This document shows, one piece after another, positions 1 to 7,694 of a stretch of DNA of 27,106 bases. Source of the stretch: SIG710 sp045604985 (GTDB lineage: Bacteria > Bacillota > Clostridia > Oscillospirales > CAG-272). Position numbers and translations under genes: made by a program. The notes under the pieces were generated by a model. The model made no database searches and was not told the DNA's origin. It saw only the letters and a list, made by a program, of their open reading frames with translations. Location of the stretch: positions 1-27,106 of the forward strand of contig JAZUPD010000066.1 in assembly GCA_045604985.1 (NCBI GenBank), in the 5' to 3' direction. Numbering within the stretch: position 1 is the first letter of the stretch; the number at the start of each line of letters is the position of its first letter.

Positions 1-69
1 CATGTCGTTCTGTGAGCCAAGGAGTTGATTTATGACATTGTCTTCCTAAGACCGCTTGGCCTCCGACTT
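1..69. other. Sequencing adapter read-through (DNBSEQ/MGI), not genomic
   Basis: Bases 1-27 match the 3' part of the MGI/BGI reverse adapter (it contains GTTCTGTGAGCCAAGGAGTT). Bases 38-69 are the reverse complement of the forward adapter (on the minus strand AAGTCGGAGGCCAAGCGG and onward). The 10 bases between them, 28-37 (ATTTATGACA), have the length and place of a sample index. The ribose-phosphate pyrophosphokinase reading frame loses its family sequence exactly where this block begins. Adapter sequences are recalled from memory, but the two halves, the 10-base gap and the orientation all fit the library design. Confidence 0.93.
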
Positions 70-439
70 GTCTGCCTTCATAGAGCATGGGCATGATAAC
101 TGAAACTCTTCTTGCTTTTCCCGCATTTGCGCTGATGATTCTCTTAAGATCGGCAAAATGATCGTCGGGACTCATAGGGACTTCCTTGCCGTACATCTTA
201 TATGTAACTCCGTAGTTAAAGGGGTCACAAATGATGTAAACATCATGGCCTCTCAAAGATTTTGAAATAGTACCCTTTGCTTCGCCTGTTCCGAATCTGG
301 GGCAATTGACATCAACGATAAAAGAAACCTCATTGCTGTGGCGTCTCCACTCCTTGAGATAGGAATCTACCTGCTCAATGAACTGCTCGCAGCCTTTCAT
401 GGCAATAATACTGAGCTCTCCGTAAAGTGAATCCTTCAT
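70..439 (-). CDS. prs: Ribose-phosphate pyrophosphokinase, N-terminal part, cut by contig end
   Basis: This enzyme family makes PRPP from ribose 5-phosphate and ATP for nucleotide synthesis, and for salvage by enzymes such as the Upp encoded nearby. About 123 genuine residues are present, starting MKDSLYGELSIIAMKGCEQF. They include the clostridial-type segments CPRFGTGEAKGTISKSLRGHD, YKMYGKEVPMSPDDHFADLK and AGKARRVSVIMPMLYEGR, which in the family precede a QHKRSSRE-like segment. The reading frame stays open to base 1 but bases 1-69 are adapter, so the last 20 or so apparent residues are artefact and not a divergent C-terminus. The start ATG (437-439) has the upstream sequence AATCGGAGGACTT, a clear ribosome binding site. 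It has its own promoter, separated from the upstream lipoprotein gene by a terminator. The longer clostridial PRPP synthetase type is favoured over the short classical type. Confidence 0.85.
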
Positions 440-499
440 AAGTCCTCCGATTTTACAAATATTTTGTTTTCGGGGTGCATATCCGCACCTTGCGTATAT

Positions 500-528
500 A
501 TTATAACACAAAAAATCCATTTTGCAAA
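500..528 (-). promoter_or_regulatory. Sigma-A type promoter of the PRPP synthetase gene
   Basis: Read on the minus strand, TTTGCA (523-528) is followed after 17 bases by TATAAT (500-505). This leaves a leader of about 50 bases before the start codon at 439. The minus-10 is a perfect consensus and the minus-35 matches 4 of 6 positions. Confidence 0.7.
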
Positions 529-556
529 CACAAAAAGATCTTATTTTCGACAAAAA

Positions 557-600
557 ACAGTTTTTCGGTGCTTTTCACAAAATAAGCACCGAAAAACTGT
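557..600 (-). terminator. Strong bidirectional-looking terminator hairpin
   Basis: A perfect 17-bp inverted repeat (557-573 with 584-600) encloses a 10-base loop. On the minus strand it is followed by TTTTTTGTCG, and on the plus strand by GATTTTTTCT. It lies 60 bases past the lipoprotein stop and before the PRPP synthetase promoter, so it most likely ends the rluA-lnt-lipoprotein transcript. Confidence 0.85.
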
Positions 601-662
601 GATTTTTTCTAAATTTTCACATATTTAAAACTGTTTTTGAAGGCGGTTGAATGAAATTAGGA

Positions 663-1151
663 TTATTTAATAACTCCTGCGCCTGCAAATTCCTTGCCGT
701 AATTGTTCTCGAGAAAATTCAGGATCTTCTCGTTTTCTCCCACATAATTAACAATGAGATTATCCTTTTTGTAAAAATGGGGAAGTGACACCCAAGAGAT
801 GCAGACCGAACGCCCCGGAACGTTTATTGAGCATCCACCTCTGTCGACACAAGCCGCATCTGCTTCCATTGCCTCGTTTGTTTCGTATTCATAAAAGCTG
901 ATTATGTCATCGCCTATGAGAACATATTGTCTCTCCACCGAAAAGAAGCTTTCCTCGCCATTGCTTTCCCCAACGGTATATTCAAAGCCGCCTTTTGTGA
1001 GAATATTGAGAAAATTTTGTTCTTTTCTCGGTTGAATCGGCGTATTGAGGGGAATATCGGTGCTTTCATTTGTACTCATTGCTTCATTATCTGCTGTGCA
1101 AGCGGAAAGAAAAATTACGAGAATAAGAATTAAAAATATTATTTTTTTCAT
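663..1151 (-). CDS. Small secreted lipoprotein of unknown function
   Basis: The 162-aa product starts MKKIIFLILILVIFLSACTADN, a type II signal peptide with lipobox LSAC and lipidated Cys at residue 18. The mature part is acidic and then ends in a compact Cys-containing domain with segments CVDRGGCSINV, ISWVSLPHFYKKDNLIVNYVG and NNYGKEFAGAG. I recall similar C-terminal segments in small uncharacterised proteins of other bacteria, but have no named function for them. A longer reading frame begins at 1226. The ATG at 1149-1151 is preferred because AAAGGACGG precedes it by 8 bases and the signal peptide then begins correctly. The gene follows lnt directly, with its ribosome binding site buried in a hairpin that overlaps the lnt stop. 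It is a plausible substrate of the lipoprotein-processing pathway that includes Lnt, but that link is only positional. Confidence 0.8.
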   Translation of the reverse strand: MKKIIFLILILVIFLSACTADNEAMSTNESTDIPLNTPIQPRKEQNFLNILTKGGFEYTVGESNGEESFFSVERQYVLIGDDIISFYEYETNEAMEADAACVDRGGCSINVPGRSVCISWVSLPHFYKKDNLIVNYVGENEKILNFLENNYGKEFAGAGVIK

Positions 1152-1158
1152 AAAAAAC

Positions 1159-1192
1159 ACCGTCCTTTCATCCCTTAAGACGAAAGAACGGT
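1159..1192 (-). terminator. Hairpin that overlaps the lnt stop and holds the lipoprotein gene's RBS
   Basis: The arms 1159-1172 and 1179-1192 pair over 14 positions (two are G-U type) around a 6-base loop containing the lnt stop codon. On the minus strand the 3' arm contains the AAAGGACGG ribosome binding site and is followed by GTTTTTTATG. On the plus strand it runs into seven T residues. It may act as a terminator, as a translation block for the lipoprotein gene, or both. Confidence 0.65.
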
Positions 1193-2713
1193 TTTTTTGT
1201 TCCGAATTTTGGAAAAAAACATACAAAACAATGCAAAAAGCATTGAGAAATATACGAACCCATCTCCGATTGAGGTATATAAGGTATCATTCTCGGACAG
1301 AGGCAGAGAAACGGTTATTTGTCCTGTTTCATCCGCACCTATCATCTGTATTACCTCTCCGTTCGGCATAATTGCGGCGGTAATTCCTGTGTTTGCGGCA
1401 CGAAGAACGCTTCTGCCGTTTTCGATCGCCCTTAATTTTGCATGAGCAAAGTGTATATTAAGACCGTGAGATGTACCAAACCATGAATCGTTAGTTGATA
1501 TCATCAGAATATCAGCTCCGTTTTTGGTGCTTTTTCTTGCAAGTGAAGAATATACCGAATCAAAGCAGATGAGATGTCCGAAATCCAGCTCGCCATCCTG
1601 CCAAACGCTGCTTTCCTTGCCGGGGATGAGTGACCTTTGCAGAATATTTATATTGTCAAGGGGCGGGAAAATTGCGGTGAGTATGCTTCTCAAAGGCACA
1701 TATTCTCCAAAGGGGACGGGCTTTTGCTTGGTATATACATTGATCGGGGTATTCATCGGCTCATAAACTCTTATGATATTTCCCGTGCCGCCGTCAACCC
1801 GACCGAATGTGCCGAGCATAATTTTTATATTATGGTGATGGGCAAGGTCAGTGAAAAATGCGTCGATATCATTATATTCCTCGGTGACGTAGGGGATCAC
1901 CGTTTCGGGGAGAAGTGCGTACTCGGCTTCTGCCGCTGCGGCTTCCTCTGCAAACCTCTCGTAGATCATTAGAGAGCGGTCGAGCATATGGTCGCTCCAT
2001 TTTTCCTCGGTTGAAATATTGCCCTGAAAGGCGGAGATTTTAACGCTTTTCACGCCTTTTTCCGAGTGCATTATATCAAGAGTGCCGTATGCGACATTTG
2101 AAACGAAGATGAAAAGTGCAATAAAAGCGAGAATTGCCTTTGATTTTTTGTTTTTTTCCTTAAATGAAAGAGCAAGGAGCATATTTACAGAAATTATGAG
2201 AAATCCAAGGAAGCAGGAGCCGAAAAGATCCGCACTCTGGCAAAGTTCTATGGCGTTTGTCTGGCTTACGGCAAGTTGTGCAAATGGCAGACCAAACCAA
2301 AAGAAATTTTGCGCCCATTCACCTATGCACCAAAGCGCAGCAACAAAAAAAGGTAATAAATATTTGTTTACTTCAGCCTTTCTTGCGATGAGAAAAATGA
2401 ATGAAAAACCGAGAGCCTGAAAGAGAGCTATTCCAAATGCCGCAAGAAGGACCACGGCAAAAGCCGCCCCCTTTGTTATTCCCGTCGCCTTGAGGGGATA
2501 CATTGCAAAAAAACAGGAATGGCAAATGGAAAAATAACCGAAAAAGAAAGCCAGACCGTTAAGATATTCGGTTTTCGTCTTTCTTTTTTCATTCGAGAAG
2601 CAGAAAAGCCCGAATGTGATAAGAAGCACCCATTGGAGAAATCCGATTGCGGGGAAAGCAATGGGAAGTGCACCTATTGCACCCGCAAGAATTAAAAAAA
2701 GATATCTTTTCAT
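1175..2713 (-). CDS. lnt: Apolipoprotein N-acyltransferase
   Basis: Lnt transfers an acyl chain from phospholipid to the N-terminal cysteine of lipoproteins at the outer face of the cytoplasmic membrane. The 512-aa product has an N-terminal block of hydrophobic segments (about residues 1-210), a nitrilase-like domain (about 225-480) and a last membrane segment near 485-505. The catalytic triad is visible: Glu270 in LLPETVIPY, Lys329 in YTKQKPVPFGEYVP and Cys383 in GHLICFDSVY, close to the positions known in E. coli. The start ATG is preceded by AGAAAGGAGCTCC. It lies 18 bases after the RluA-family gene and just before a lipoprotein gene, so the three are probably co-transcribed. Lnt is classically a diderm enzyme, so its presence in an apparent Clostridium relative is mildly unusual though not unique. 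Confidence 0.9.
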   Translation of the reverse strand: MKRYLFLILAGAIGALPIAFPAIGFLQWVLLITFGLFCFSNEKRKTKTEYLNGLAFFFGYFSICHSCFFAMYPLKATGITKGAAFAVVLLAAFGIALFQALGFSFIFLIARKAEVNKYLLPFFVAALWCIGEWAQNFFWFGLPFAQLAVSQTNAIELCQSADLFGSCFLGFLIISVNMLLALSFKEKNKKSKAILAFIALFIFVSNVAYGTLDIMHSEKGVKSVKISAFQGNISTEEKWSDHMLDRSLMIYERFAEEAAAAEAEYALLPETVIPYVTEEYNDIDAFFTDLAHHHNIKIMLGTFGRVDGGTGNIIRVYEPMNTPINVYTKQKPVPFGEYVPLRSILTAIFPPLDNINILQRSLIPGKESSVWQDGELDFGHLICFDSVYSSLARKSTKNGADILMISTNDSWFGTSHGLNIHFAHAKLRAIENGRSVLRAANTGITAAIMPNGEVIQMIGADETGQITVSLPLSENDTLYTSIGDGFVYFSMLFALFCMFFSKIRNKKTVLSS

Positions 2714-2731
2714 GGAGCTCCTTTCTGTCTT

Positions 2732-3691
2732 TTAGTCGAAATCCTCAAGGAACCAAATTTCGTCCCTGTCAAGGACGACCTCTTTGCCGCAAAGATAGCC
2801 AAGCTCGCCGTCGCTATTGTAAAAATCAAAGCGGAGACGGTAAGCGTAAAGAGCCTGATATTTGTAGCCCTTTTCTCTATCGCTCTTGTTGATGCCGTAT
2901 TTGCCGTCCCCCAGAAGCGGATGACCGATATGGGCCATGTGTGCCCTTATCTGATGAGTTCTTCCGGTAATAAGCTCTACCTCAAGCAGAGAATTTCCCT
3001 TTTTCTCGGAAACGACTCGGTATTTTGTGATTATCTCCTTTGCTGCTCCAACTTTTTTGTCATATACCTTTACGGTGTTTGTGGTGCTGTCCTTTATGAG
3101 ATAAGATCGCAGAGTCTGTTCGTTTGGCTTTGGCACACCGTGGACGGCGCAGAGATAAAACTTGCTTATTTCATTATTTTTTATTTTTTCGTTCATTATT
3201 CGCAGAGCAGCTGCATTTTTTGCCGCAAGGACTATACCGCCCGTATTTCTGTCTATCCTGTTACATAGCGCAGGGGCAAATGACTGCTCCGAGGAGGGGT
3301 CATATTCTCCTTTTCGGTAGAGATACGCCTTTATATGCATAATGAGGGTATTGTCCTTTGCTTCGTTGTCCTCATGGACAACGACTCCCGGGCGTGTATT
3401 TACAAGCAGAATGTTTTCATCCTCATAAACGACGCTTATTTTCGGTTCGATGCGCTCGATCGCACCGCCGTCCTTTTCGGGGGAGTCGAAAAATTCGTCC
3501 CTTATGAAAAGGTCGATAGTGTCACCCTCGCACAGCATATATTTCTGCTCGGTCCGCTTGCGATTGACTTTTATTTTTTTAGTTCTTATATATTTGTACA
3601 TCAGCGATGTGGGTAAACCCTTGACGGCTTTTGTAAGAAACTTGTCAAGCCTTTGCCCCGCATCGTTCCTTTTTATAGTAAAGCTTCTCAT
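2732..3691 (-). CDS. RluA-family 23S rRNA/tRNA pseudouridine synthase
   Basis: This enzyme isomerises uridine to pseudouridine in structured RNA. The 319-aa protein has an N-terminal S4-like RNA-binding segment (about residues 12-65, QRLDKFLTKAVKGLPTSLMYKYIRTKKIKVN) followed by the catalytic domain. The active-site signature is NRIDRNTGG, with catalytic Asp147. The usual HRLDxxTSG is altered at the first residue and at the Ser. The GRTHQIRAHMAHIGHPLLGDGKYG block is well conserved. The start ATG has no strong ribosome binding site, and the terminator of upp lies only about 25 bases upstream, so expression may depend on read-through or a weak local promoter. RluC and RluD cannot be told apart from sequence alone. 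Confidence 0.88.
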   Translation of the reverse strand: MRSFTIKRNDAGQRLDKFLTKAVKGLPTSLMYKYIRTKKIKVNRKRTEQKYMLCEGDTIDLFIRDEFFDSPEKDGGAIERIEPKISVVYEDENILLVNTRPGVVVHEDNEAKDNTLIMHIKAYLYRKGEYDPSSEQSFAPALCNRIDRNTGGIVLAAKNAAALRIMNEKIKNNEISKFYLCAVHGVPKPNEQTLRSYLIKDSTTNTVKVYDKKVGAAKEIITKYRVVSEKKGNSLLEVELITGRTHQIRAHMAHIGHPLLGDGKYGINKSDREKGYKYQALYAYRLRFDFYNSDGELGYLCGKEVVLDRDEIWFLEDFD

Positions 3692-3716
3692 ATTCGTTTA
3701 AGATTTCCGAAAACAA

Positions 3717-3743
3717 GAGTTGCCGCATTTCTGCGGCAGGCTC
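3717..3743 (-). terminator. Terminator between upp and the RluA-family gene
   Basis: A 7-bp perfect stem TGCCGCA/TGCGGCA with a 4-base loop (3721-3738) is extended by an outer GAG/CTC pairing (3717-3719 with 3741-3743). On the minus strand it is followed by TTGTTTTC, and on the plus strand by a T-rich tail. Confidence 0.7.
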
Positions 3744-3756
3744 TTTTTCTTTTGAA

Positions 3757-4386
3757 TCATTTTGTACCGAAAATTCTGTCGCCCGCATCGCCAAGACCCG
3801 GAACGATATATGCATGCTCGTTGAGTCTCTCGTCAAGACCTGCCGTGTAGATATCAACGTCGGGATGGTCTGCCTGAAGCTTTGCAACCCCCTCGGGAGC
3901 GGCAACAAGGCACATCATTCTGATATTTTTAACCCCCTTGTTTTTGAGAAGCGTAAGAGCATCTGATGCAGATCCGCCTGTTGCAAGCATAGGGTCAACC
4001 AGAATTGTTATTCTGTCCTCGATATCGAAGGGAAGCTTGCAGTAGTATTCAACTGGCAGATGAGTGTCGGGGTCGCGGTAAAGACCGATATGACCGACCT
4101 TTGCAACCGGCACGAGGCGGAGCAATCCGTCAACCATACCAAGTCCTGCACGGAGGATAGGAACGATGGCAAGCTTTTTGCCGGAGATCATTTTTGCAGT
4201 CATTTTTGTGATAGGGGTTTCGATGGTAACGTCCTCAAGGGGGAGATCACGGGTTATTTCATATCCCATGAGCATTGCGATCTCGTCAAGAAGCTCTCTG
4301 AAGTCCTTTGAGCCTGTCTTACGGTTACGCATAATAGAAAGCTTGTGAGTAATAAGGGGATGATCAACAATATGAAGTTCGCTCAT
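3757..4386 (-). CDS. upp: Uracil phosphoribosyltransferase
   Basis: Upp converts uracil and PRPP to UMP in pyrimidine salvage. The 209-aa length is the usual one. Diagnostic segments are ILRAGLGMVDGLL, the PRPP-binding DPMLATGGSA, and the C-terminal uracil-binding region YTAGLDERLNEHAYIVPGLGDAGDRIFGTK. The ATG at 4384-4386 is preceded by AAAGGAGAACAGAA. It has its own near-consensus promoter and a terminator, so it looks monocistronic. Its substrate PRPP is the product of the enzyme encoded at 70-439 on the same strand. Confidence 0.97.
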   Translation of the reverse strand: MSELHIVDHPLITHKLSIMRNRKTGSKDFRELLDEIAMLMGYEITRDLPLEDVTIETPITKMTAKMISGKKLAIVPILRAGLGMVDGLLRLVPVAKVGHIGLYRDPDTHLPVEYYCKLPFDIEDRITILVDPMLATGGSASDALTLLKNKGVKNIRMMCLVAAPEGVAKLQADHPDVDIYTAGLDERLNEHAYIVPGLGDAGDRIFGTK

Positions 4387-4425
4387 TTTTCTGTTCTCCT
4401 TTATTTTAAGGAATTATTTTTCTTA

Positions 4426-4454
4426 ATTATAACCCATATTTAACTATTTTTCAA
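4426..4454 (-). promoter_or_regulatory. Sigma-A type promoter of upp
   Basis: On the minus strand TTGAAA (4449-4454), a 17-base spacer and a perfect TATAAT (4426-4431) lie about 40 bases before the start codon. Confidence 0.85.
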
Positions 4455-4504
4455 GGGAATTTTAAAATATTTCCCAAAAAACAAAAAAGGTTTACAATTT
4501 TCTC

Positions 4505-4533
4505 TTTACTTACGGTGATTATAGTGGTACAAT
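4505..4533 (+). promoter_or_regulatory. Probable promoter of mtaB
   Basis: TTTACT (4505-4510), a 17-base spacer and TACAAT (4528-4533) lie 32 bases before the mtaB start. It is divergent from the upp promoter. Confidence 0.55.
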
Positions 4534-4565
4534 TATATAAGAAAAAACATTGAAAAGGAAACGAT

Positions 4566-5882
4566 ATGAAAAAGACCGCTTCTATATATACCCTTGGCTG
4601 TAAGGTCAATCAATACGAAAGCGAGGCTATTTCTGAAAGGCTGGAGGAGCTTGGCTTTGAAATGCGATTTGCCTCGGAGCTATGTGACGTTTATATTATA
4701 AATACCTGTACCGTTACCGCTGAGAGTGACCGAAAGGCAAGGCAGTTCATAAGGCGCGCAATAAAATCAAATCCCGATGCATTCGTGCTTGTTACGGGCT
4801 GTATGGCGCAGAGCCGAGGAGAGCAAGTGGCATCAATTGAGGGTGTTGACTATATTTGCGGTTCTTCAAACAAAATGAGCTGTGCGGAAAAGGCTCTCGA
4901 GCTTGTTGAGAGAGGAGAAAAAAACAAGATACCCGAGAGAAATATTCCGGATCTTGCGGGAAGCTCCTTTGAGAGCATGACTATTAAAAAATTCCAGCGT
5001 ACAAGGGCATATCTTAAAATAGAAGACGGCTGTGAGAACAGATGCTCATACTGCGCTATTCCCGATGCGAGAGGGCCTATACGTTCCAAAAAGCCCGAGG
5101 AAGTACTTTGCGAGGTAAGACGCCTTACCGAAAACGGTTGCCGTGAGATAGTGATTACGGGAATCGAGACTGCATCATACGGTCGTGATCTTAAAAATAT
5201 CACCATTGCTGACCTGCTTCTCGAAATTGACAAGATCGAGGGGGTAGGAAGAATTCGCATAGGCTCGATTGACCCTTCTGTGATGACGGCATCATTTGTT
5301 GAAAAGATTTCAAGAGTTCGTTGCCTTGCACCCCATTTTCATCTTTCTATGCAGAGTGGAAGTGATAGAGTTTTAGGGCTTATGCGCAGAAAATACAACA
5401 GCAAAATGTCACTGGAAAATATTGAGCGGCTTCGTGCGGCAATAAAGGGGGTTATGTTGACCACCGATTTTATAGTTGGTTTTCCGAGCGAGAGTGACGA
5501 GGATTTTGCCCTTACCATGGATTTTGCAAGGCAAGCGGATTTTCTCGATATGCATATTTTTCCTTATTCCAAGCGTTCGGGAACTCCCGCTGCCGCTATG
5601 GAAGGACAGATACCCGAAAACATTAAAAGAGAGCGCAGTGCTGCGCTTATCTCTCTCGGAAAAGAACTTACTGAAAAAAATCTTGCCCGATTTGCCACTG
5701 AAAATAGCGAAGCCGAGGTGCTTTTTGAGACCTTTGATAACGGAAAGGCATATGGGCATACCGCTTCCTTCGTTCCCGTATGTGCGAAAAGTGAAATTGA
5801 TCTGCGCGGTTTATTTAAGACGGTGTGTCTTACCGGAAGCGACGGTGATTTCTGCTATGGCGAAATTATTGAAAGGAGCTGA
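4566..5882 (+). CDS. mtaB: tRNA t6A37 methylthiotransferase MtaB
   Basis: MtaB is a radical-SAM enzyme that converts t6A at position 37 of ANN-decoding tRNAs to ms2t6A. The 438-aa product has the N-terminal methylthiotransferase domain with cluster cysteines C12 (GCKVNQYES), C48 (NTCTVTAESDRKARQ) and C79 (VTGCMAQ). The radical-SAM CxxxCxxC motif is C156, C160 and C163 in GCENRCSYCAIPDARGP. The C-terminal end is TRAM-like in position but weakly conserved. GCKVNQYES and the Ala-rich radical-SAM motif favour MtaB over MiaB or RimO. The start is set by AAAAGGAAACGAT. It ends three bases before the next gene, whose ribosome binding site (AAAGGAGC) lies inside the mtaB 3' end, so the two are probably co-transcribed. 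Confidence 0.93.
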   Translation: MKKTASIYTLGCKVNQYESEAISERLEELGFEMRFASELCDVYIINTCTVTAESDRKARQFIRRAIKSNPDAFVLVTGCMAQSRGEQVASIEGVDYICGSSNKMSCAEKALELVERGEKNKIPERNIPDLAGSSFESMTIKKFQRTRAYLKIEDGCENRCSYCAIPDARGPIRSKKPEEVLCEVRRLTENGCREIVITGIETASYGRDLKNITIADLLLEIDKIEGVGRIRIGSIDPSVMTASFVEKISRVRCLAPHFHLSMQSGSDRVLGLMRRKYNSKMSLENIERLRAAIKGVMLTTDFIVGFPSESDEDFALTMDFARQADFLDMHIFPYSKRSGTPAAAMEGQIPENIKRERSAALISLGKELTEKNLARFATENSEAEVLFETFDNGKAYGHTASFVPVCAKSEIDLRGLFKTVCLTGSDGDFCYGEIIERS

Positions 5883-5885
5883 TAA

Positions 5886-7511
5886 ATGCATATGAGATCA
5901 TATATAGACTACCCTATGCGTGCAGGTTTAATTACGGGATTTTGTTATTGCCCTACCGAATATCTTGAATATATCCGCTCCGATTTAGGGTTGTTCATGA
6001 CAATCGAAACTCTTTCCTTTATTCAAAACCATTATCGGCTGAGGGAGAACAGAGATTGCGACGTGAACGAGCTTATATTGCTTGATATTTTGTTTGCAAA
6101 TTCAAAGGAAAGGCTTGATAGTGAACGAAATTACAGCATAGCCGAAATGGTAACGGGAAGCAAAGAGATAAGAGAGACCATGGAGGATTTGATGACAAAG
6201 CTCAATGCTGTTGCGCCCCATGAGAAGGGTCCTTTTTCACTTGCCCGAATGTTTGGAATTTCATCGGATTATATAGCAAGCGTCTTTTCCGACAGGGGAT
6301 CGACGCATTTTGTTGCAAAACACTTAGGAGAGGATGAGCCTGCGTTGCGCTCGCACCTTAGCGGTTTTCGGGAGACGGTTCTTTGCAATGCAGATTCTTT
6401 TAGCTTCGCAATATCTTCTGATCCGATTAAAAGCGATATAAAGGAGGGGATTTACGTTCAAATAAAAAACAATGGCGAACTCACCTCGTTTATAGACGAA
6501 CTTCTGGAAAAGGGTATTTCTTTTAATGGTTGGATTATTGACGAAAATTTGCTTGCAACCGTGCTTTCCGATACGAAAAGCGCAGAGATAACAGTCCCCG
6601 GAATGCTTTCCGAGATAGCGACTTACGGATGTGGAGATATTCTTTTACTATGCCGTAAAAAGGACGAAATGAATATGGTCAGCTGCGGCATGGAAAGAGG
6701 ACTCCAGATGCGTCGGGCGGGAATAAAGAATAAAAAGGGCAAATTTTTATTTAAAAGTAAGGCTATGACTACCGCAGTTGAGGGGGATTTTCTCATGAAT
6801 TTCGCTCAGGCAAAGGTCTTCTCGCCCGTAAAGTTAAAGGTCGGTGAAGAAGAACTTTCCGGCAATGTTAACTGCAAACTCATGGAGCTTTCCTATGAAA
6901 AATCCTTTGAAAGTCTTTCGATTGTTTGTGCTTCAAGCGATATGAGTGCGCCATATAGGAGCGGAATTTCACAGGTGCTATGTGCGGTAGCGGGAGAGAT
7001 AGCTCTCGGTGCTTCGATAGAAGATATAAAAATTAAAACCGTTATTTCTTGCCCTAAAAATACAGATCCTTCGCAAATCTTTTCCCATATTCTCGGAATT
7101 TACAGAGCCGAGATCGAGCTTTGCCTTTCGTCTCGTGATAATGAGCTTCATGTGTCAGACGATGTTGAAAAGAGAAGAAGCGTCAGCGTTGCTCTTGGGG
7201 GAGCAAAGGCAAAGGGAACTTTCGGTGAGGGCAGACTTTTTGCGGTCTCTCCCGAGGAGAATGACGGCGAAATATGTTTTGCGAATGTGAGAAAGACTTT
7301 TTCATATGTATCGGCTCTTATCGAGAGCGGTCATGTCATAAGAGCCTGTGCCCTCGACAGCGAAGGGCTTACGGACAGTGCTGAGGAGAAAAAAACTTTT
7401 GCTGCAGGCTCGTTCCTTATACTTACCGATGCGGAACTTTCGGGATGCGGAGGTGTTTCGGTAAGCTTGGTGGGTATGGTCGGAGAGGAAAATGCACTCC
7501 CGATTGTGTAA
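5886..7511 (+). CDS. Divergent PurL-like (FGAM synthase-related) protein, probably non-catalytic
   Basis: The 541-aa product is not a standard annotated enzyme. Residues about 39-70 (TIETLSFIQNHYRLRENRDCDVNELILLD) follow the pattern of the linker segment of clostridial PurL, formylglycinamidine ribonucleotide synthase. The catalytic YWSDHCRH block that should come next is replaced by ILFANSKER. A second stretch, about 355-415 (APYRSGISQVLCAVAGEIALGASIEDIKIKTVIS and onward), resembles the PurL segment before GGKDSMSG, which is also absent. The C-terminal part (KGTFGEGRLFAV to GEENALPIV) resembles an AIRS-type domain end. I infer a shortened paralogue that has lost catalysis, perhaps regulatory. 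This rests on remembered family patterns, so a wholly different family is possible. The start ATG at 5886 fits the ribosome binding site AAAGGAGC; an ATG at 5892 is an alternative. Confidence 0.5.
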   Translation: MHMRSYIDYPMRAGLITGFCYCPTEYLEYIRSDLGLFMTIETLSFIQNHYRLRENRDCDVNELILLDILFANSKERLDSERNYSIAEMVTGSKEIRETMEDLMTKLNAVAPHEKGPFSLARMFGISSDYIASVFSDRGSTHFVAKHLGEDEPALRSHLSGFRETVLCNADSFSFAISSDPIKSDIKEGIYVQIKNNGELTSFIDELLEKGISFNGWIIDENLLATVLSDTKSAEITVPGMLSEIATYGCGDILLLCRKKDEMNMVSCGMERGLQMRRAGIKNKKGKFLFKSKAMTTAVEGDFLMNFAQAKVFSPVKLKVGEEELSGNVNCKLMELSYEKSFESLSIVCASSDMSAPYRSGISQVLCAVAGEIALGASIEDIKIKTVISCPKNTDPSQIFSHILGIYRAEIELCLSSRDNELHVSDDVEKRRSVSVALGGAKAKGTFGEGRLFAVSPEENDGEICFANVRKTFSYVSALIESGHVIRACALDSEGLTDSAEEKKTFAAGSFLILTDAELSGCGGVSVSLVGMVGEENALPIV

Positions 7512-7586
7512 AAGTACATAAAATTCGTGCAAAAAAGGCTCTTTTATAGATTTTTTAGAAAAAAACAGTTTTTTTCAAAAAAACTC

Positions 7587-7615
7587 TTGCAATTTTGAAA
7601 TTAACATGGTATAAT
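7587..7615 (+). promoter_or_regulatory. Promoter of rpmB
   Basis: TTGCAA (7587-7592), a 17-base spacer and a perfect TATAAT (7610-7615) lie upstream. The resulting leader is about 72 bases long and holds a small hairpin, TGCGCCC/GGGTGCA (7658-7676), just before the AGGAGG ribosome binding site. Confidence 0.85.
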
Positions 7616-7694
7616 AGTCGATGTTATAGTGCAAAAAATAATAATTTCAATATAAGATGCGCCCCAAAAGGGTGCAGTTGAGGAGGTGTCAAGC

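Noticed and set aside
1..100. Apparent frameshift or divergent C-terminus in the PRPP synthetase
   Set aside because: The divergence begins exactly at the adapter block (base 69), so it is an artefact.
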